Part shown: piece after piece, positions 7,725-16,810 of the stretch
How the letters are laid out: the number at the start of each line of letters is the position of its first letter
Position numbering within the stretch: the first letter of the stretch is position 1
Assembly: GCA_963663615.1 (NCBI GenBank)
Contig: OY760517.1
Location: 2,914,001 to 2,978,000 of the forward strand
DNA length: 64,000 nucleotides
Reading direction: 5' to 3'
DNA from: G963663615 sp963663615
GTDB lineage: Bacteria > Bacteroidota > Ignavibacteria > Ignavibacteriales > Melioribacteraceae
Notes under the pieces: model-generated
Told to the model about the DNA's origin: nothing
Databases searched by the model: none
What the model saw: the letters and a program-made list of their open reading frames with translations, nothing else
Translations under genes and position numbers: made by a program

Positions 7725-8999
7725 ATGAAAACTCAACCAAATTATTTCAAGGTTGCTTCTTATGAAGCAAAGAAAGGAGAATTTGATAAGTGTCTCCTTC
7801 TCTATTCAGGAGGTCTCGATACCTCAATTATGATCAAATGGATCAAGGAAGAATACGATTGCGAAGTTATAGCTTTGGTAATTGACCTTGGTCAGACAGC
7901 TGATAATCTTGAAGAAATAAGGCAGAAAGCCTTAACATTGGGTGCAAAGGAATCAATAGTATATGATGCAAAAGATGAATTCGCTGATATTCTTCTTTCC
8001 GAAGCAATTAAGGCAAATGCAGATTACCAGGATGGTTACGCACTAATTACTCCGCTTGGCAGGGTAGCTATTTCCAAGGTTGCTGTAAATATTGCACAAG
8101 AAAAAAACTGTACGGTTATTGCCCACGGTTGCACCGGTAAAGGTAATGACCAGGTTAGGTTTGAATCATATATGACTACCCTCGATCCCAAGATCAAGAT
8201 TATTGCTCCTGTTAGGGAATGGGGCATGGGTAGGAAGGAAGAAATTGAATATGCAAAACAGCACAATATTCCAGTAAAACAACATGCCGAAAAGCCATAT
8301 TCCTACGATGAAAATATGTGGGGTAACACTGGTGAAGGCGGTGAAATTGAAGACCCGAAATTGGTACCACCTCTTAAGAATATTTTGCAGTGGTGCAAAA
8401 CTATTGAAGAAGCGGAAGATACCCCGGAAATTGTTGAACTGGAGTTTGAACAGGGTGTTCCGAAGAAATTTAACGGAACTGCCATGAAACTAAGCGATAT
8501 TATTTTTGAGTGCAACAAAGTTGGTGCAAAACATGGCGTTGGTGTTTTTCATTTAATCGAGGACAGACTTGTTGGCTTAAAGGTTCGCGGAATTTATGAA
8601 AATCCGGGTGCTAGTATTTTAATAGAAGCCCACAGAAAATTGGAAAAACTGGTTTCAACAAGAGAAGAAAACGAACTTAAAGTATTCATGGATACCAAAT
8701 GGTCATACCTTACCTATGCTGCAAGGTGGTACGATCCGGTTATGTATCATATCCATGCTTTTATAAATAGTCAGAACAAGAAAGTTACCGGCACCGTTAA
8801 GGTAAAATTATTCAAGGGTAATATTGATGTGGTTGCATTAGACTCAAAATACTCGCTGTTTGATGAAAACCTGGCAACTTTCGAAAAGAACGAAACATTC
8901 AATCAGAATGCCTCTGCGGGATTTATTGAAATTTATAATCTTGCACAAAAAACTGCCTATAATGTTTATAATTTTGAAGATGAGCTATATAAGAACTAA
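7725..8999 (+). CDS. argG: Argininosuccinate synthase
   Basis: Joins citrulline and aspartate with ATP in the penultimate step of arginine biosynthesis (cytoplasm). The 424-aa protein carries the PP-loop LLYSGGLDTSIM at residues ~25-36, the AHGCTGKGNDQVRFE substrate segment, and GENMWG-type residues (YSYDENMWGNTGEGGEIEDP). Length is within the family range. It lies 11 nt before argH and sits behind a terminator-like leader that may regulate it. Confidence 0.97.
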   Translation: MKTQPNYFKVASYEAKKGEFDKCLLLYSGGLDTSIMIKWIKEEYDCEVIALVIDLGQTADNLEEIRQKALTLGAKESIVYDAKDEFADILLSEAIKANADYQDGYALITPLGRVAISKVAVNIAQEKNCTVIAHGCTGKGNDQVRFESYMTTLDPKIKIIAPVREWGMGRKEEIEYAKQHNIPVKQHAEKPYSYDENMWGNTGEGGEIEDPKLVPPLKNILQWCKTIEEAEDTPEIVELEFEQGVPKKFNGTAMKLSDIIFECNKVGAKHGVGVFHLIEDRLVGLKVRGIYENPGASILIEAHRKLEKLVSTREENELKVFMDTKWSYLTYAARWYDPVMYHIHAFINSQNKKVTGTVKVKLFKGNIDVVALDSKYSLFDENLATFEKNETFNQNASAGFIEIYNLAQKTAYNVYNFEDELYKN

Positions 9000-9010
9000 T
9001 TTGAATAATT

Positions 9011-10204
9011 ATGAATAAAAAACTGTGGCAGACAAATAGCAACGGATTGAATCCATTAGTTGAAGCTTTTACGGTCGGAGATGATTACATCTTCGACCTG
9101 CAGCTCCTCCCCTATGATATTAAGGCGAGTATTGCACATGCCGAAATGCTCCACGAGATAGGAGTGTTGAACGAGAATGAACTAACCCAACTGATTGCCG
9201 GTTTGAACGAAATAATACAGAAATGGGAGAATAACGACTTCCCTATTGAAAAATCTCAGGAAGACGGACACACTGCAATCGAACAATACCTTACCGAAAA
9301 GTATGGTGAGGTTGGTAAAAAAATACATACCGGCAGAAGCAGAAACGACCAATCCCTTGTAATGATAAGATTGTTCATGAAAGAAAAACTTATTGAAGTG
9401 AAAAAAACAACAATAAAACTAATTTCTGCATTGGATAAAACATCTGCTGAGAACCTGCAAGTACCCATGCCGGGATATACTCACCTGCAAAAGGCAATGC
9501 CCACCACTGTTGGAATATGGCTTGACTCATTTGCAGCAGCATTAGCCGACTTCAGCAAAGCATTAAACGCTACAATAAATATTATTGATCAAAATCCACT
9601 CGGGTCTGCTTCCGGCTTTGGGATTGAGAACTTTGCCCTTGATAGGGATTCGACTACAAAAAATTTGAAGTTTGAAAAAACACAAGCCAATCCCCTGTAT
9701 TGCGGACTTTCAAGAGGCTATTTCGAAAATATTGTGTTACAGACTCTTTCCCAACCAATAATTATTGCCAGCAGATTTGCTAATGATATGCTACTATTTA
9801 CCACTCAGGAGTTTAATTATTTCTCGCTTCCAAACGAGTTTACAACCGGCTCCTCTATAATGCCCCAAAAAAGGAACTATGATGTTTTCGAAATAATGAG
9901 GGGAAATGTAAAAGTTTTTAACTCTTACCAGAATGAAATACAAAATATAGTTTCGTCAATAGGTAGCGGCTACCAAAGAGACTTGCAGCTAACCAAAAAG
10001 CCATTCGTACAGGGGGTAAATCTTTGCTTAAGTACGATTGAGCTATTATCGGAAATAGTTGCAACCTTGCAAATCCACTCGGATAACCTAAACAAGGCAA
10101 TGACCGATGACCTCTATGTTACCAACGAAGTATATGAGCTTGTAAAAAAAGGTCTTAGCTTTAGGGAAGCCTACATCGAGATAAAGAAAAAGCTGAATAA
10201 ATAA
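9011..10204 (+). CDS. argH: Argininosuccinate lyase
   Basis: Splits argininosuccinate into arginine and fumarate, the last step of arginine synthesis. The fumarase/aspartase-superfamily signature GSSIMPQKRNYDVFEIMRG is present, as are the HTGRSRNDQ and PGYTHLQKAMP motifs. At 397 aa it is shorter than the ~450-aa typical proteins; the shortening is toward the C-terminus and all active-site segments are kept. It follows argG by 11 nt and is surely cotranscribed. Confidence 0.95.
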   Translation: MNKKLWQTNSNGLNPLVEAFTVGDDYIFDLQLLPYDIKASIAHAEMLHEIGVLNENELTQLIAGLNEIIQKWENNDFPIEKSQEDGHTAIEQYLTEKYGEVGKKIHTGRSRNDQSLVMIRLFMKEKLIEVKKTTIKLISALDKTSAENLQVPMPGYTHLQKAMPTTVGIWLDSFAAALADFSKALNATINIIDQNPLGSASGFGIENFALDRDSTTKNLKFEKTQANPLYCGLSRGYFENIVLQTLSQPIIIASRFANDMLLFTTQEFNYFSLPNEFTTGSSIMPQKRNYDVFEIMRGNVKVFNSYQNEIQNIVSSIGSGYQRDLQLTKKPFVQGVNLCLSTIELLSEIVATLQIHSDNLNKAMTDDLYVTNEVYELVKKGLSFREAYIEIKKKLNK

Positions 10205-10311
10205 AACTAATTATTTTAGTAATATTAATTTTCTGGCATATCCCTATCTATTAGTAACCAATTCACCTCAAGGAAAGTAATTCAACCAAATATATTTGAC
10301 GGAATGCATTT

Positions 10312-10327
10312 ATATCGCTTGCGATAT
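10312..10327. promoter_or_regulatory. Palindrome upstream of the DoxX-Gpx-OhrR operon
   Basis: ATATCGC-TT-GCGATAT, a perfect 7+7 inverted repeat 54 nt before the DoxX start. A related GCGATAT string lies just before the ohrR-like gene, so this may be a MarR/OhrR-type operator. Inference only. Confidence 0.4.
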
Positions 10328-10380
10328 TATATTCTTTTACCTATTTTTATCGTACACGATTTAATCACACAGGATATTTT

Positions 10381-10824
10381 ATGAATATTTTAAGTAAGTC
10401 AGGTTGGGCATACAATGTTAAAACTAACTGGTTGCAAGCATTTTTCAGGGTACTTCTTGGTATAATGCTGGTTTATGCTGGAGTTAGTCATCTTACTTTT
10501 GCCCGGCAGGAATTTGTTGCACAGGTACCTCAATGGGTTCCCCTTAAAACAGACCTTGTTGTTGTGCTTTCAGGAATTGTTGAAATAACAATTGGGTTAT
10601 CACTTATAATATTATATAAATGGAAAGTAATTGCAGGCTTAACAGCGGCTCTATTTTTTATACTTATATTCCCGGGTAATGTTGCACAGTATCTTAATGG
10701 AGTTAATGCATTCGGACTTGATACAGATCAGGCACGACTTATACGGTTGTTTTTTCAACCCCTTTTGGTAGCCTGGGCATTATGGTCAACCAAAGCTATT
10801 TCAGCATGGAAAAAACGAAATTAA
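10381..10824 (+). CDS. DoxX-family membrane protein
   Basis: A 147-aa inner-membrane protein with four predicted helices (about residues 18-38, 58-78, 82-102, 118-136). It contains the DoxX-like opening FFRVLLGIMLVYAGVSHL and the conserved-looking GIVEITIGLSLI. DoxX proteins are often found in oxidative-stress modules. Here the gene heads an operon with glutathione peroxidase (15 nt away) and an OhrR-like regulator, supporting a redox or peroxide role. Confidence 0.75.
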   Translation: MNILSKSGWAYNVKTNWLQAFFRVLLGIMLVYAGVSHLTFARQEFVAQVPQWVPLKTDLVVVLSGIVEITIGLSLIILYKWKVIAGLTAALFFILIFPGNVAQYLNGVNAFGLDTDQARLIRLFFQPLLVAWALWSTKAISAWKKRN

Positions 10825-10839
10825 ACAAGGAGTATAAAT

Positions 10840-11325
10840 ATGGATTCACAATTTTATAACCTTGAAGCAACAAGCCTTCAGGGAAAACCGGTTAAAATGG
10901 ATCAGTTTAAGGGTAAAACAGTAGTAGTTGTAAATACTGCCAGCAAATGTGGTTTTACTCCACAGTACGCAGGTCTTGAGGAACTTTACAATAAATACAA
11001 AAGTAAGGGACTTGTAATATTGGGATTTCCCTGTAACCAGTTTGGTAATCAGGAGCCGGGTGATGAAAACTCAATTCAGGAAGGATGCCTTGTAAACTAT
11101 GGAGTAACCTTCCCCATGTTTTCAAAAATCAATGTAAATGGCGAAAACACACATCCTGTTTACAAGTATCTTAAGAGCGAATTAGGTGGTTTGCTTGGTA
11201 GCAGCATTAAATGGAATTTCACCAAATTTGTTATCGATAAAAATGGAAAACCGGTAAAACGATTTGCTCCAATCGATAAGCCGGAGAAAATGGAAAAATA
11301 TCTGATTGAATTATTAGACAATTAG
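10840..11325 (+). CDS. Glutathione peroxidase family protein (thiol peroxidase)
   Basis: Reduces hydrogen or organic peroxides. The 161-aa protein has the family segments VVNTASKCGFTPQYAGLEELY, with peroxidatic Cys37 (Cys, not selenocysteine), the FPCNQFGNQEPG motif with its second Cys, and WNFTKFVIDKNG. The catalytic Gln, Trp and Asn positions are kept. Such bacterial enzymes usually use thioredoxin rather than glutathione. SD AAGGAG precedes the start. It lies between DoxX and the OhrR-like regulator. Confidence 0.93.
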   Translation: MDSQFYNLEATSLQGKPVKMDQFKGKTVVVVNTASKCGFTPQYAGLEELYNKYKSKGLVILGFPCNQFGNQEPGDENSIQEGCLVNYGVTFPMFSKINVNGENTHPVYKYLKSELGGLLGSSIKWNFTKFVIDKNGKPVKRFAPIDKPEKMEKYLIELLDN

Positions 11326-11334
11326 ATTGAGTAT

Positions 11335-11379
11335 GCAGATGATTAAATCAATTGCTATATTTGTGATTTAATCATCTGC
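11335..11379. promoter_or_regulatory. Sixteen-bp perfect inverted repeat before the ohrR-like gene
   Basis: GCAGATGATTAAATCA at 11335-11350 and its exact complement at 11364-11379, spaced by 13 nt, between the peroxidase stop and the regulator start. No T-run follows, so it is more likely an operator or an mRNA processing/stability hairpin than a terminator. A regulatory site for the MarR-type protein next to it is the simplest reading. Confidence 0.5.
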
Positions 11380-11390
11380 GATATAATTAT

Positions 11391-11834
11391 ATGGCTTACG
11401 AACAACTTAAATTGGAAAACCAGCTTTGCTTTCCGGTATATGCTACTTCAAGGTTAATTACACGCGAGTATCAACCACATCTTGATAAACTTGGCATTAC
11501 ATATCCGCAATACCTTGTACTTATGATTTTATGGGAACATGACGATATTCCGGTTAATGATATTGCCAAAAAGCTTATACTCAACACAAATACAATCACT
11601 CCCCTTCTTAAGCGAATGGAGGAGCAGGAGCTACTTACACGCAACCGCTCAAAGGATGATGAAAGAAAAGTGATTGTAAAACTTACCGCAAAAGGACGAA
11701 AGATGGAGGAAGAAGCATCAAAAATTCCCGAAGAACTTGTAAAAAACCTGCTTAACAGTCCCCTTGAAGTTGAAAATTTAATTAGGCTAAAAAAGGATCT
11801 GGAAACAATTATTACTACATTAACCGGCAGGTAG
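11391..11834 (+). CDS. OhrR/MarR-family transcriptional regulator
   Basis: A 147-aa winged-helix repressor. Cys13, in the segment LKLENQLCFPVYATSRLITR, matches the N-terminal peroxide-sensing Cys of OhrR, and LGITYPQYLVLMILWEHD is characteristic. The recognition-helix region is LILNTNTITPLLKRMEEQELLTRNRSKDDERKV. It would repress the upstream peroxidase genes until oxidised by organic peroxides. A large inverted repeat just upstream suggests autoregulation. No ohr gene is in this window. Confidence 0.88.
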   Translation: MAYEQLKLENQLCFPVYATSRLITREYQPHLDKLGITYPQYLVLMILWEHDDIPVNDIAKKLILNTNTITPLLKRMEEQELLTRNRSKDDERKVIVKLTAKGRKMEEEASKIPEELVKNLLNSPLEVENLIRLKKDLETIITTLTGR

Positions 11835-11896
11835 AGTAATAATATCAGTACGGTTGTGTTTGCAACCGCACTAATAAAATTTGGGATATTTATACA

Positions 11897-13594
11897 CTAT
11901 AAACCAAAATGAGGTTTAATTATTTTTACTGATTCTGCTTTTTCAACGGCTCCTTCAACCTCATCAATCGTTAATGTTTGTACAAAATACCTGCCGCTTA
12001 TGGCTAATTGAGAGATAGTTAGGTAGGAGCTCCCGGTATTATAAATAGCAAAGGGATATTCAACTAAATCAAGAGTTTTCTCCAGTTCATAAGTATCAGA
12101 ACTAAAAACCCGTAATTGACCTTTCTGGTTATCAGAATATTGATCTCTTGGGAACTCGGAATAAACGGTAACCAATTTACCAGATGAACTTATGGTGTGA
12201 CCAACAAATTCGAAACCAATATTTCGTGAAAAAGTAAGGTCATCATATCTATCTTCATCCGATGCCAGGATATATCCGCTATTGGAAATTACTTCCTCCC
12301 CGGAGAGCATAAATATCTCATCTCCCATAGGAAAATCCCACGAATGAATTTCATAATAATTCGAAATTTCACAAGTTATCGGATCAAAATTACACCTTGC
12401 CAAACTATATCTTTCAACTGCATAGAGAACATTTTTAACCGGATTGAATGCTATGGAACGCCAAGAATCTATTCCATAATTTTTATATTCAACAAGTTCA
12501 CCTGTTTCATACTCCAAAAACCATAGATACTCATCACTTATAGAAACCAGCAAATATTTTCCGGTATTTTTTAATTGGGATATGTAAGAGTTAAAAGATG
12601 CTACAAATTCAGGTTGAGTACCTTCAACAATTGAATATAAAAGTCCGTTTTCCAGTGCAACATACAGTTTTCCTGCAACCAACTCTAAATCAGCAGGTTC
12701 AGCAACCAGATCATACTCATAATCAATTTCATTATTAAGGATATTCCAGAAGTAAACTTTTCGGTTTTCCTGGCTCCTTAAAATAAGATGTGAAAAATCA
12801 TCACTAATAACAGATTCATCAATAGTAATACCTTCTGGCAAGAATATTAAATTTTCAGGCAATGTTTCTGTAACATTCCATTTATTGGAATATGATTTTC
12901 TCTGATATTCGTATTTAGAAGAATAAGCGACTGCATAAATTTCACTTGCGGTTGAAGGAACATCAACAATTAACAAATCATCATTGAATGATGTTACTTT
13001 TTCACTGCCAACAATTTGCCCATTATTAACAGAAAAGACTACCATAGAATCAACTTCACTTAAATTATTTCTGTTACTTAATACCGCCTTACCATACTCA
13101 TACCATTCAAAATCAAATTTTAATCCTGAAAGAAAATCCCTTTTTATGATAAAATTATACTCCTCAACAATCTTATTCTCATTATTATAAATCTCTATTT
13201 TAAATTTTGAATCGCCATTACCGTAATAGTATTCAGCATAATTACTATAGATATCAAGATTTTCAAGCCTTAACATATTTGTAGTTTCATCATACCTTTG
13301 TGCAAGATAATCAGCAGTAAAATCCCACCCTTTGGTCATAATTGAGTCATAAATTATCATCTTGCTAATATTAGCTGGCAAATTTTTCTCAACAAATTCA
13401 ATATCTAATGAACATAAATAATAAAAATCGTTTGTCTCCTCATCAAAATAAGATGAATTAATTACTTCCAGAGTTTGTGAAATACCTTTAATTCTATAAT
13501 TTGAATTTGAACTGCCGGAATCGACAATGTTTTCCTCATCATCACATGAAACAACAAGTAATGCAATAATTATCAACAAGAAAAATTTTTTCAA
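11897..13594 (-). CDS. Secreted lipoprotein with beta-propeller-like repeats, unknown function
   Basis: A 565-aa protein with a lipoprotein signal (MKKFFLLIIIALLVVSCDDEE, lipid-modified Cys17). From about residue 240 on, repeated short strands of the type ...LELVAGKLYVALENGLLY... and ...GKYLLVSISDEYLWFLEYETGEL... look like propeller blades, as in surface proteins that log values against a baseline. The first ~230 residues are unassigned. No catalytic motif is visible. SD AGGAGG lies upstream. Expressed alone and divergently from the histidine kinase. Confidence 0.6.
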   Translation of the reverse strand: MKKFFLLIIIALLVVSCDDEENIVDSGSSNSNYRIKGISQTLEVINSSYFDEETNDFYYLCSLDIEFVEKNLPANISKMIIYDSIMTKGWDFTADYLAQRYDETTNMLRLENLDIYSNYAEYYYGNGDSKFKIEIYNNENKIVEEYNFIIKRDFLSGLKFDFEWYEYGKAVLSNRNNLSEVDSMVVFSVNNGQIVGSEKVTSFNDDLLIVDVPSTASEIYAVAYSSKYEYQRKSYSNKWNVTETLPENLIFLPEGITIDESVISDDFSHLILRSQENRKVYFWNILNNEIDYEYDLVAEPADLELVAGKLYVALENGLLYSIVEGTQPEFVASFNSYISQLKNTGKYLLVSISDEYLWFLEYETGELVEYKNYGIDSWRSIAFNPVKNVLYAVERYSLARCNFDPITCEISNYYEIHSWDFPMGDEIFMLSGEEVISNSGYILASDEDRYDDLTFSRNIGFEFVGHTISSSGKLVTVYSEFPRDQYSDNQKGQLRVFSSDTYELEKTLDLVEYPFAIYNTGSSYLTISQLAISGRYFVQTLTIDEVEGAVEKAESVKIIKPHFGL

Positions 13595-13928
13595 TTTAAC
13601 CTCCTTTGATTTACCTCAAATTGTACAACATTACATATTTCGTGTTAAATATTCACGAATATATTCTATCCTTTAGTTTTAATTATTATATATCCCATAA
13701 GTTAAATGCTTACCCTTCAGGATATTTGACACTAATTTATTAACAATTGCAAATAATTACAAGCGTAGCTATTATAACTCAAAAATGGATTTATTCTCTT
13801 TCTACTTACTTTTATAGAAATGCTGCTCGTCATTAAAGTAATTAGTTTCTGTAACGATATTATACTATGCAATTTATTTAATTTTGCGTGATTCCGATAA
13901 ACTACTATTTTGAACAATATTACAATGA
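13595..13928. other. Divergent intergenic region
   Basis: 334 bp between the minus-strand lipoprotein and the plus-strand histidine kinase. It should hold both promoters. No repeat, RNA or credible ORF is seen; a short minus-strand frame here has no support. Confidence 0.4.
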
Positions 13929-15932
13929 ATGAGAAATAAATATATCCGACATATCATTATTTTTGCAACAACCCTTCTGGTTGCTATATCTTACTATTTC
14001 TTTGTTTTTACCCCATTGAAAAAATCGGTAGTAAAGAATATTGAACTTGAGTTTATTCATGAGACAAAATTACAAACTCTTTACATAGATAATGAGTTAA
14101 AAAGAGATATAGAAGGTGCAAAATCAATATCAAGCCGCTCAATGATTCGAAATAAAATTGTAGATTACAGAAATGGAAGAATTTCGTTGGCTCAACTTAA
14201 AAAATATACCTCGCCCAAATATTCGGAAGGGTTAAAGACTTTAGAAAACTGCAATTTTGCTCAGCGTTTTGTTGATACTTCAATAATTGCTACATATGGT
14301 TTGCCTACTGGGTCCTATAACAGAAAGATATCAGATACAATAGTAAAAAGTGTTAGTTCTTATGCACTAATTAGGGATTCTATTTTAAATTCTTCTGTAA
14401 TATCTCCAATTTTTTATGGTAATTCAGTAGTAGGATTTGACGTAATGTATTTTAGAAACAATGAAATTGTCGGTAATTTGGAGGATAAACTGATCAGTCT
14501 TGAAGTATTTACAAAATCGAACAAAGCAGGATTTATATCAGGCAAAAATAACACCCTGTCTGATTTTAAAACAAATTCTATCAAACATCAGAACGCAAGG
14601 ACTACCTATCTTGTAAAATCCGAAATTGCACCGGTTTATTATTTGTTTTCGGCACCAACAAAAGTATTGTATAAAAACATTTGGCAACTTGAAAAACATC
14701 ACTTACTCTTTGTATTAGTAGCCTCAGGTTTAGTCTTAATAATCCTCAGTATTTTTCATCGGTTAACCCAACAATTCTATTTGCAGAAAGGAAAGTTTTT
14801 TGAAGAACTTGCCAGCAAAAGGGAATTGGAATTACTTAAAAGTCACCGAGAGTACAAACAGTTGTTTGAGCTTGTAAACGTTGGTGTAGTAGTAATTAGC
14901 AAGGAAGGAATTATAACCAATTATAATGGTGAATTTGCACGCATTTTTGAAATAGATACAACTAACAAAAAATCTGAAAAGCTTGAAGATATTTATACAA
15001 AACTACTCCATAAGGATGGTAGCCAGGTACTTCATGATGAGCTAGCAAGCACCAAAGCAAAAAAAGAACAAAGACTAATTAATGATGTTGAAATTGGTAT
15101 AAAACACAAAGAGGGTAATATTGTTTGGACATTGGTTTCGGCACTACCTAAAATCACAGGTGATGGTCTTATAATTTCTTTTACAGATATTACACAACAA
15201 ATAAACAACGAAAAGAAACTTGAATCCTTAACTGAAGACCTGAGAACGGCAAACGCAACCAAAGATAAATTTTTCTCTATTATTTCTCATGACTTGCGTA
15301 ACCCACTGGGTAATATGATAAATGTTGTTGAATTGCTAAATAGTAAAATTCAGGAAAATGATTTTTCCGATATGAATAATTGTGTTTCCCTACTCGGAAA
15401 ATCTACACAAAAAAGCTACAAACTGCTGGAGCAACTCCTTCAATGGTCCCGCTTGCAAAGCGATACCATAAAAGTTAACCCAAATACGTTTCAACTTCTG
15501 GATATTATCAACAACATAACTGAACTCCACGGCTCATCTATTGATCAGAAACAAATTAGTCTCGTTACCAGGGTTCCGGATAAATTGAAAGTCAATACTG
15601 ATATTTTTATGTTCGAAACTATTTTACGTAATTTGTTATCCAATGCAATAAAGTTTACACCGCAAAACGGTGAGATTTCAATAATTGCTGAACAGTATAT
15701 TGATCAAGTAGTAATTTCTGTAAAAGATACAGGAACGGGAATGAATGATGACACAATCACAAAACTGTTCAAACTGACTGACAATACTTCTACACCCGGC
15801 ACAAATAACGAACCTGGTACAGGTCTTGGCTTAATTTTATGCAAGGAATTTGTCGAAAAAATGGGTGGGAAGATTTGGGTTGAAAGTATTGATGGGAAAG
15901 GCAGTACTTTTAGTTTCAGCTTGCTAAAATAA
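13929..15932 (+). CDS. Membrane PAS-domain sensor histidine kinase
   Basis: A 667-aa two-component sensor. Membrane helices at about residues 8-28 and 258-280 enclose a ~230-aa extracytoplasmic sensor domain. A PAS domain follows (about 307-430, EYKQLFELVNVGVVVISKEG), then HisKA with the phosphoacceptor His454 (FFSIISHDLRNPLG), then HATPase with N-box NLLSNAIKFTP, G1 DTGTGM and G2 GTGLGL. The protein ends after the ATPase, with no receiver. No response regulator is adjacent, so it is an orphan kinase here. Start is the ATG at 13929, because the frame of the ATG at 13925 closes after four codons. Confidence 0.92.
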   Translation: MRNKYIRHIIIFATTLLVAISYYFFVFTPLKKSVVKNIELEFIHETKLQTLYIDNELKRDIEGAKSISSRSMIRNKIVDYRNGRISLAQLKKYTSPKYSEGLKTLENCNFAQRFVDTSIIATYGLPTGSYNRKISDTIVKSVSSYALIRDSILNSSVISPIFYGNSVVGFDVMYFRNNEIVGNLEDKLISLEVFTKSNKAGFISGKNNTLSDFKTNSIKHQNARTTYLVKSEIAPVYYLFSAPTKVLYKNIWQLEKHHLLFVLVASGLVLIILSIFHRLTQQFYLQKGKFFEELASKRELELLKSHREYKQLFELVNVGVVVISKEGIITNYNGEFARIFEIDTTNKKSEKLEDIYTKLLHKDGSQVLHDELASTKAKKEQRLINDVEIGIKHKEGNIVWTLVSALPKITGDGLIISFTDITQQINNEKKLESLTEDLRTANATKDKFFSIISHDLRNPLGNMINVVELLNSKIQENDFSDMNNCVSLLGKSTQKSYKLLEQLLQWSRLQSDTIKVNPNTFQLLDIINNITELHGSSIDQKQISLVTRVPDKLKVNTDIFMFETILRNLLSNAIKFTPQNGEISIIAEQYIDQVVISVKDTGTGMNDDTITKLFKLTDNTSTPGTNNEPGTGLGLILCKEFVEKMGGKIWVESIDGKGSTFSFSLLK

Positions 15933-16080
15933 AAATATTGTGCCCTTACAATATGAGTATAATTTACCAATAAATCCTTTAAGCATCACAGTGAAGTAGC
16001 AAACCACAACTAATCCAAACATCAAATTGAGAATCTTTTTTCCTCTTTTATATGTTACTAAAAATAGATTATATTTCGTC

Positions 16081-16105
16081 TATATCGTTCAACTTATACG
16101 ATATA
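16081..16105. promoter_or_regulatory. Inverted repeat upstream of the GNAT gene
   Basis: TATATCGT and ACGATATA, an 8-bp perfect repeat spaced by 9 nt, 70 nt before the GNAT start. It resembles the ATATCGC/GCGATAT palindrome at 10312 in half-site sequence. An operator is possible; part may simply be a -10 element. Confidence 0.3.
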
Positions 16106-16174
16106 ATGAGATATAATAAACATAGCAAATTTTGCTAAACTATTGGAAACCTGTGCAATGAAAGAAAGACAACG

Positions 16175-16618
16175 ATGAAAATAGAAAAAATTACTGCTAA
16201 CAAAAAACAATTCCTTGACTTGCTACTTTTGGCTGACGAGCAGGAAGACATGATTGACAAATATTTACCAAATGGTGATTTATTTGCTCTCTACGATGAT
16301 GATTTGAAAAGCGTTTGCGTTGTTTTGCCGATCGACAATGATACCTGTGAACTAAAAAATATTGCCACCTATGAAAAATACCAGGGTAAGGGATACGGTA
16401 AAGCCTTGATAAAATATATTTCCGAATTTTACAAAAAAGACTACAAAACTATGCTGGTTGGAACGGGTGAAACACCACAAATCTTGTCGTTTTATGAAAG
16501 CTGTGGATTCAAAATATCGCACCGACTAAAGAACTTCTTTACTGATAATTACAACCACCCAATCTTCGAAGGCGACATCCAACTTGTTGACATGATTTAC
16601 TTGAAGAAAGAGTTGTAA
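16175..16618 (+). CDS. GNAT-family N-acetyltransferase
   Basis: A 147-aa acetyl-CoA-dependent transferase. Motif A is clear: LKNIATYEKYQGKGYGKALIKYISEF, with the Q/R-x-x-G-x-G/A pyrophosphate loop (QGKGYG), and motif B is LSFYESCGFKISHR. The acceptor substrate cannot be told. It is a single gene between the kinase and the membrane-protease-like gene. Confidence 0.88.
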   Translation: MKIEKITANKKQFLDLLLLADEQEDMIDKYLPNGDLFALYDDDLKSVCVVLPIDNDTCELKNIATYEKYQGKGYGKALIKYISEFYKKDYKTMLVGTGETPQILSFYESCGFKISHRLKNFFTDNYNHPIFEGDIQLVDMIYLKKEL

Positions 16619-16810
16619 GATAGGTTAAGTTATTTTGTTACTGTTATAAGTCCGGTGATAATCATTTTATATTTTAAGAATAATTTATTTTAGTAGTTTT
16701 ATATTAAATCTTCAAGATACCCTTGTGTATTCATACATCTATGTCTAATTTATATTATAATTACAAAACCTTTATTGAGCTATTAACATTTAATACAAGA
16801 CTACAACAAT

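Noticed and set aside
13732..13917. Minus-strand 61-aa ORF in the divergent gap
   Set aside because: It lies in a promoter region and shows no family features.
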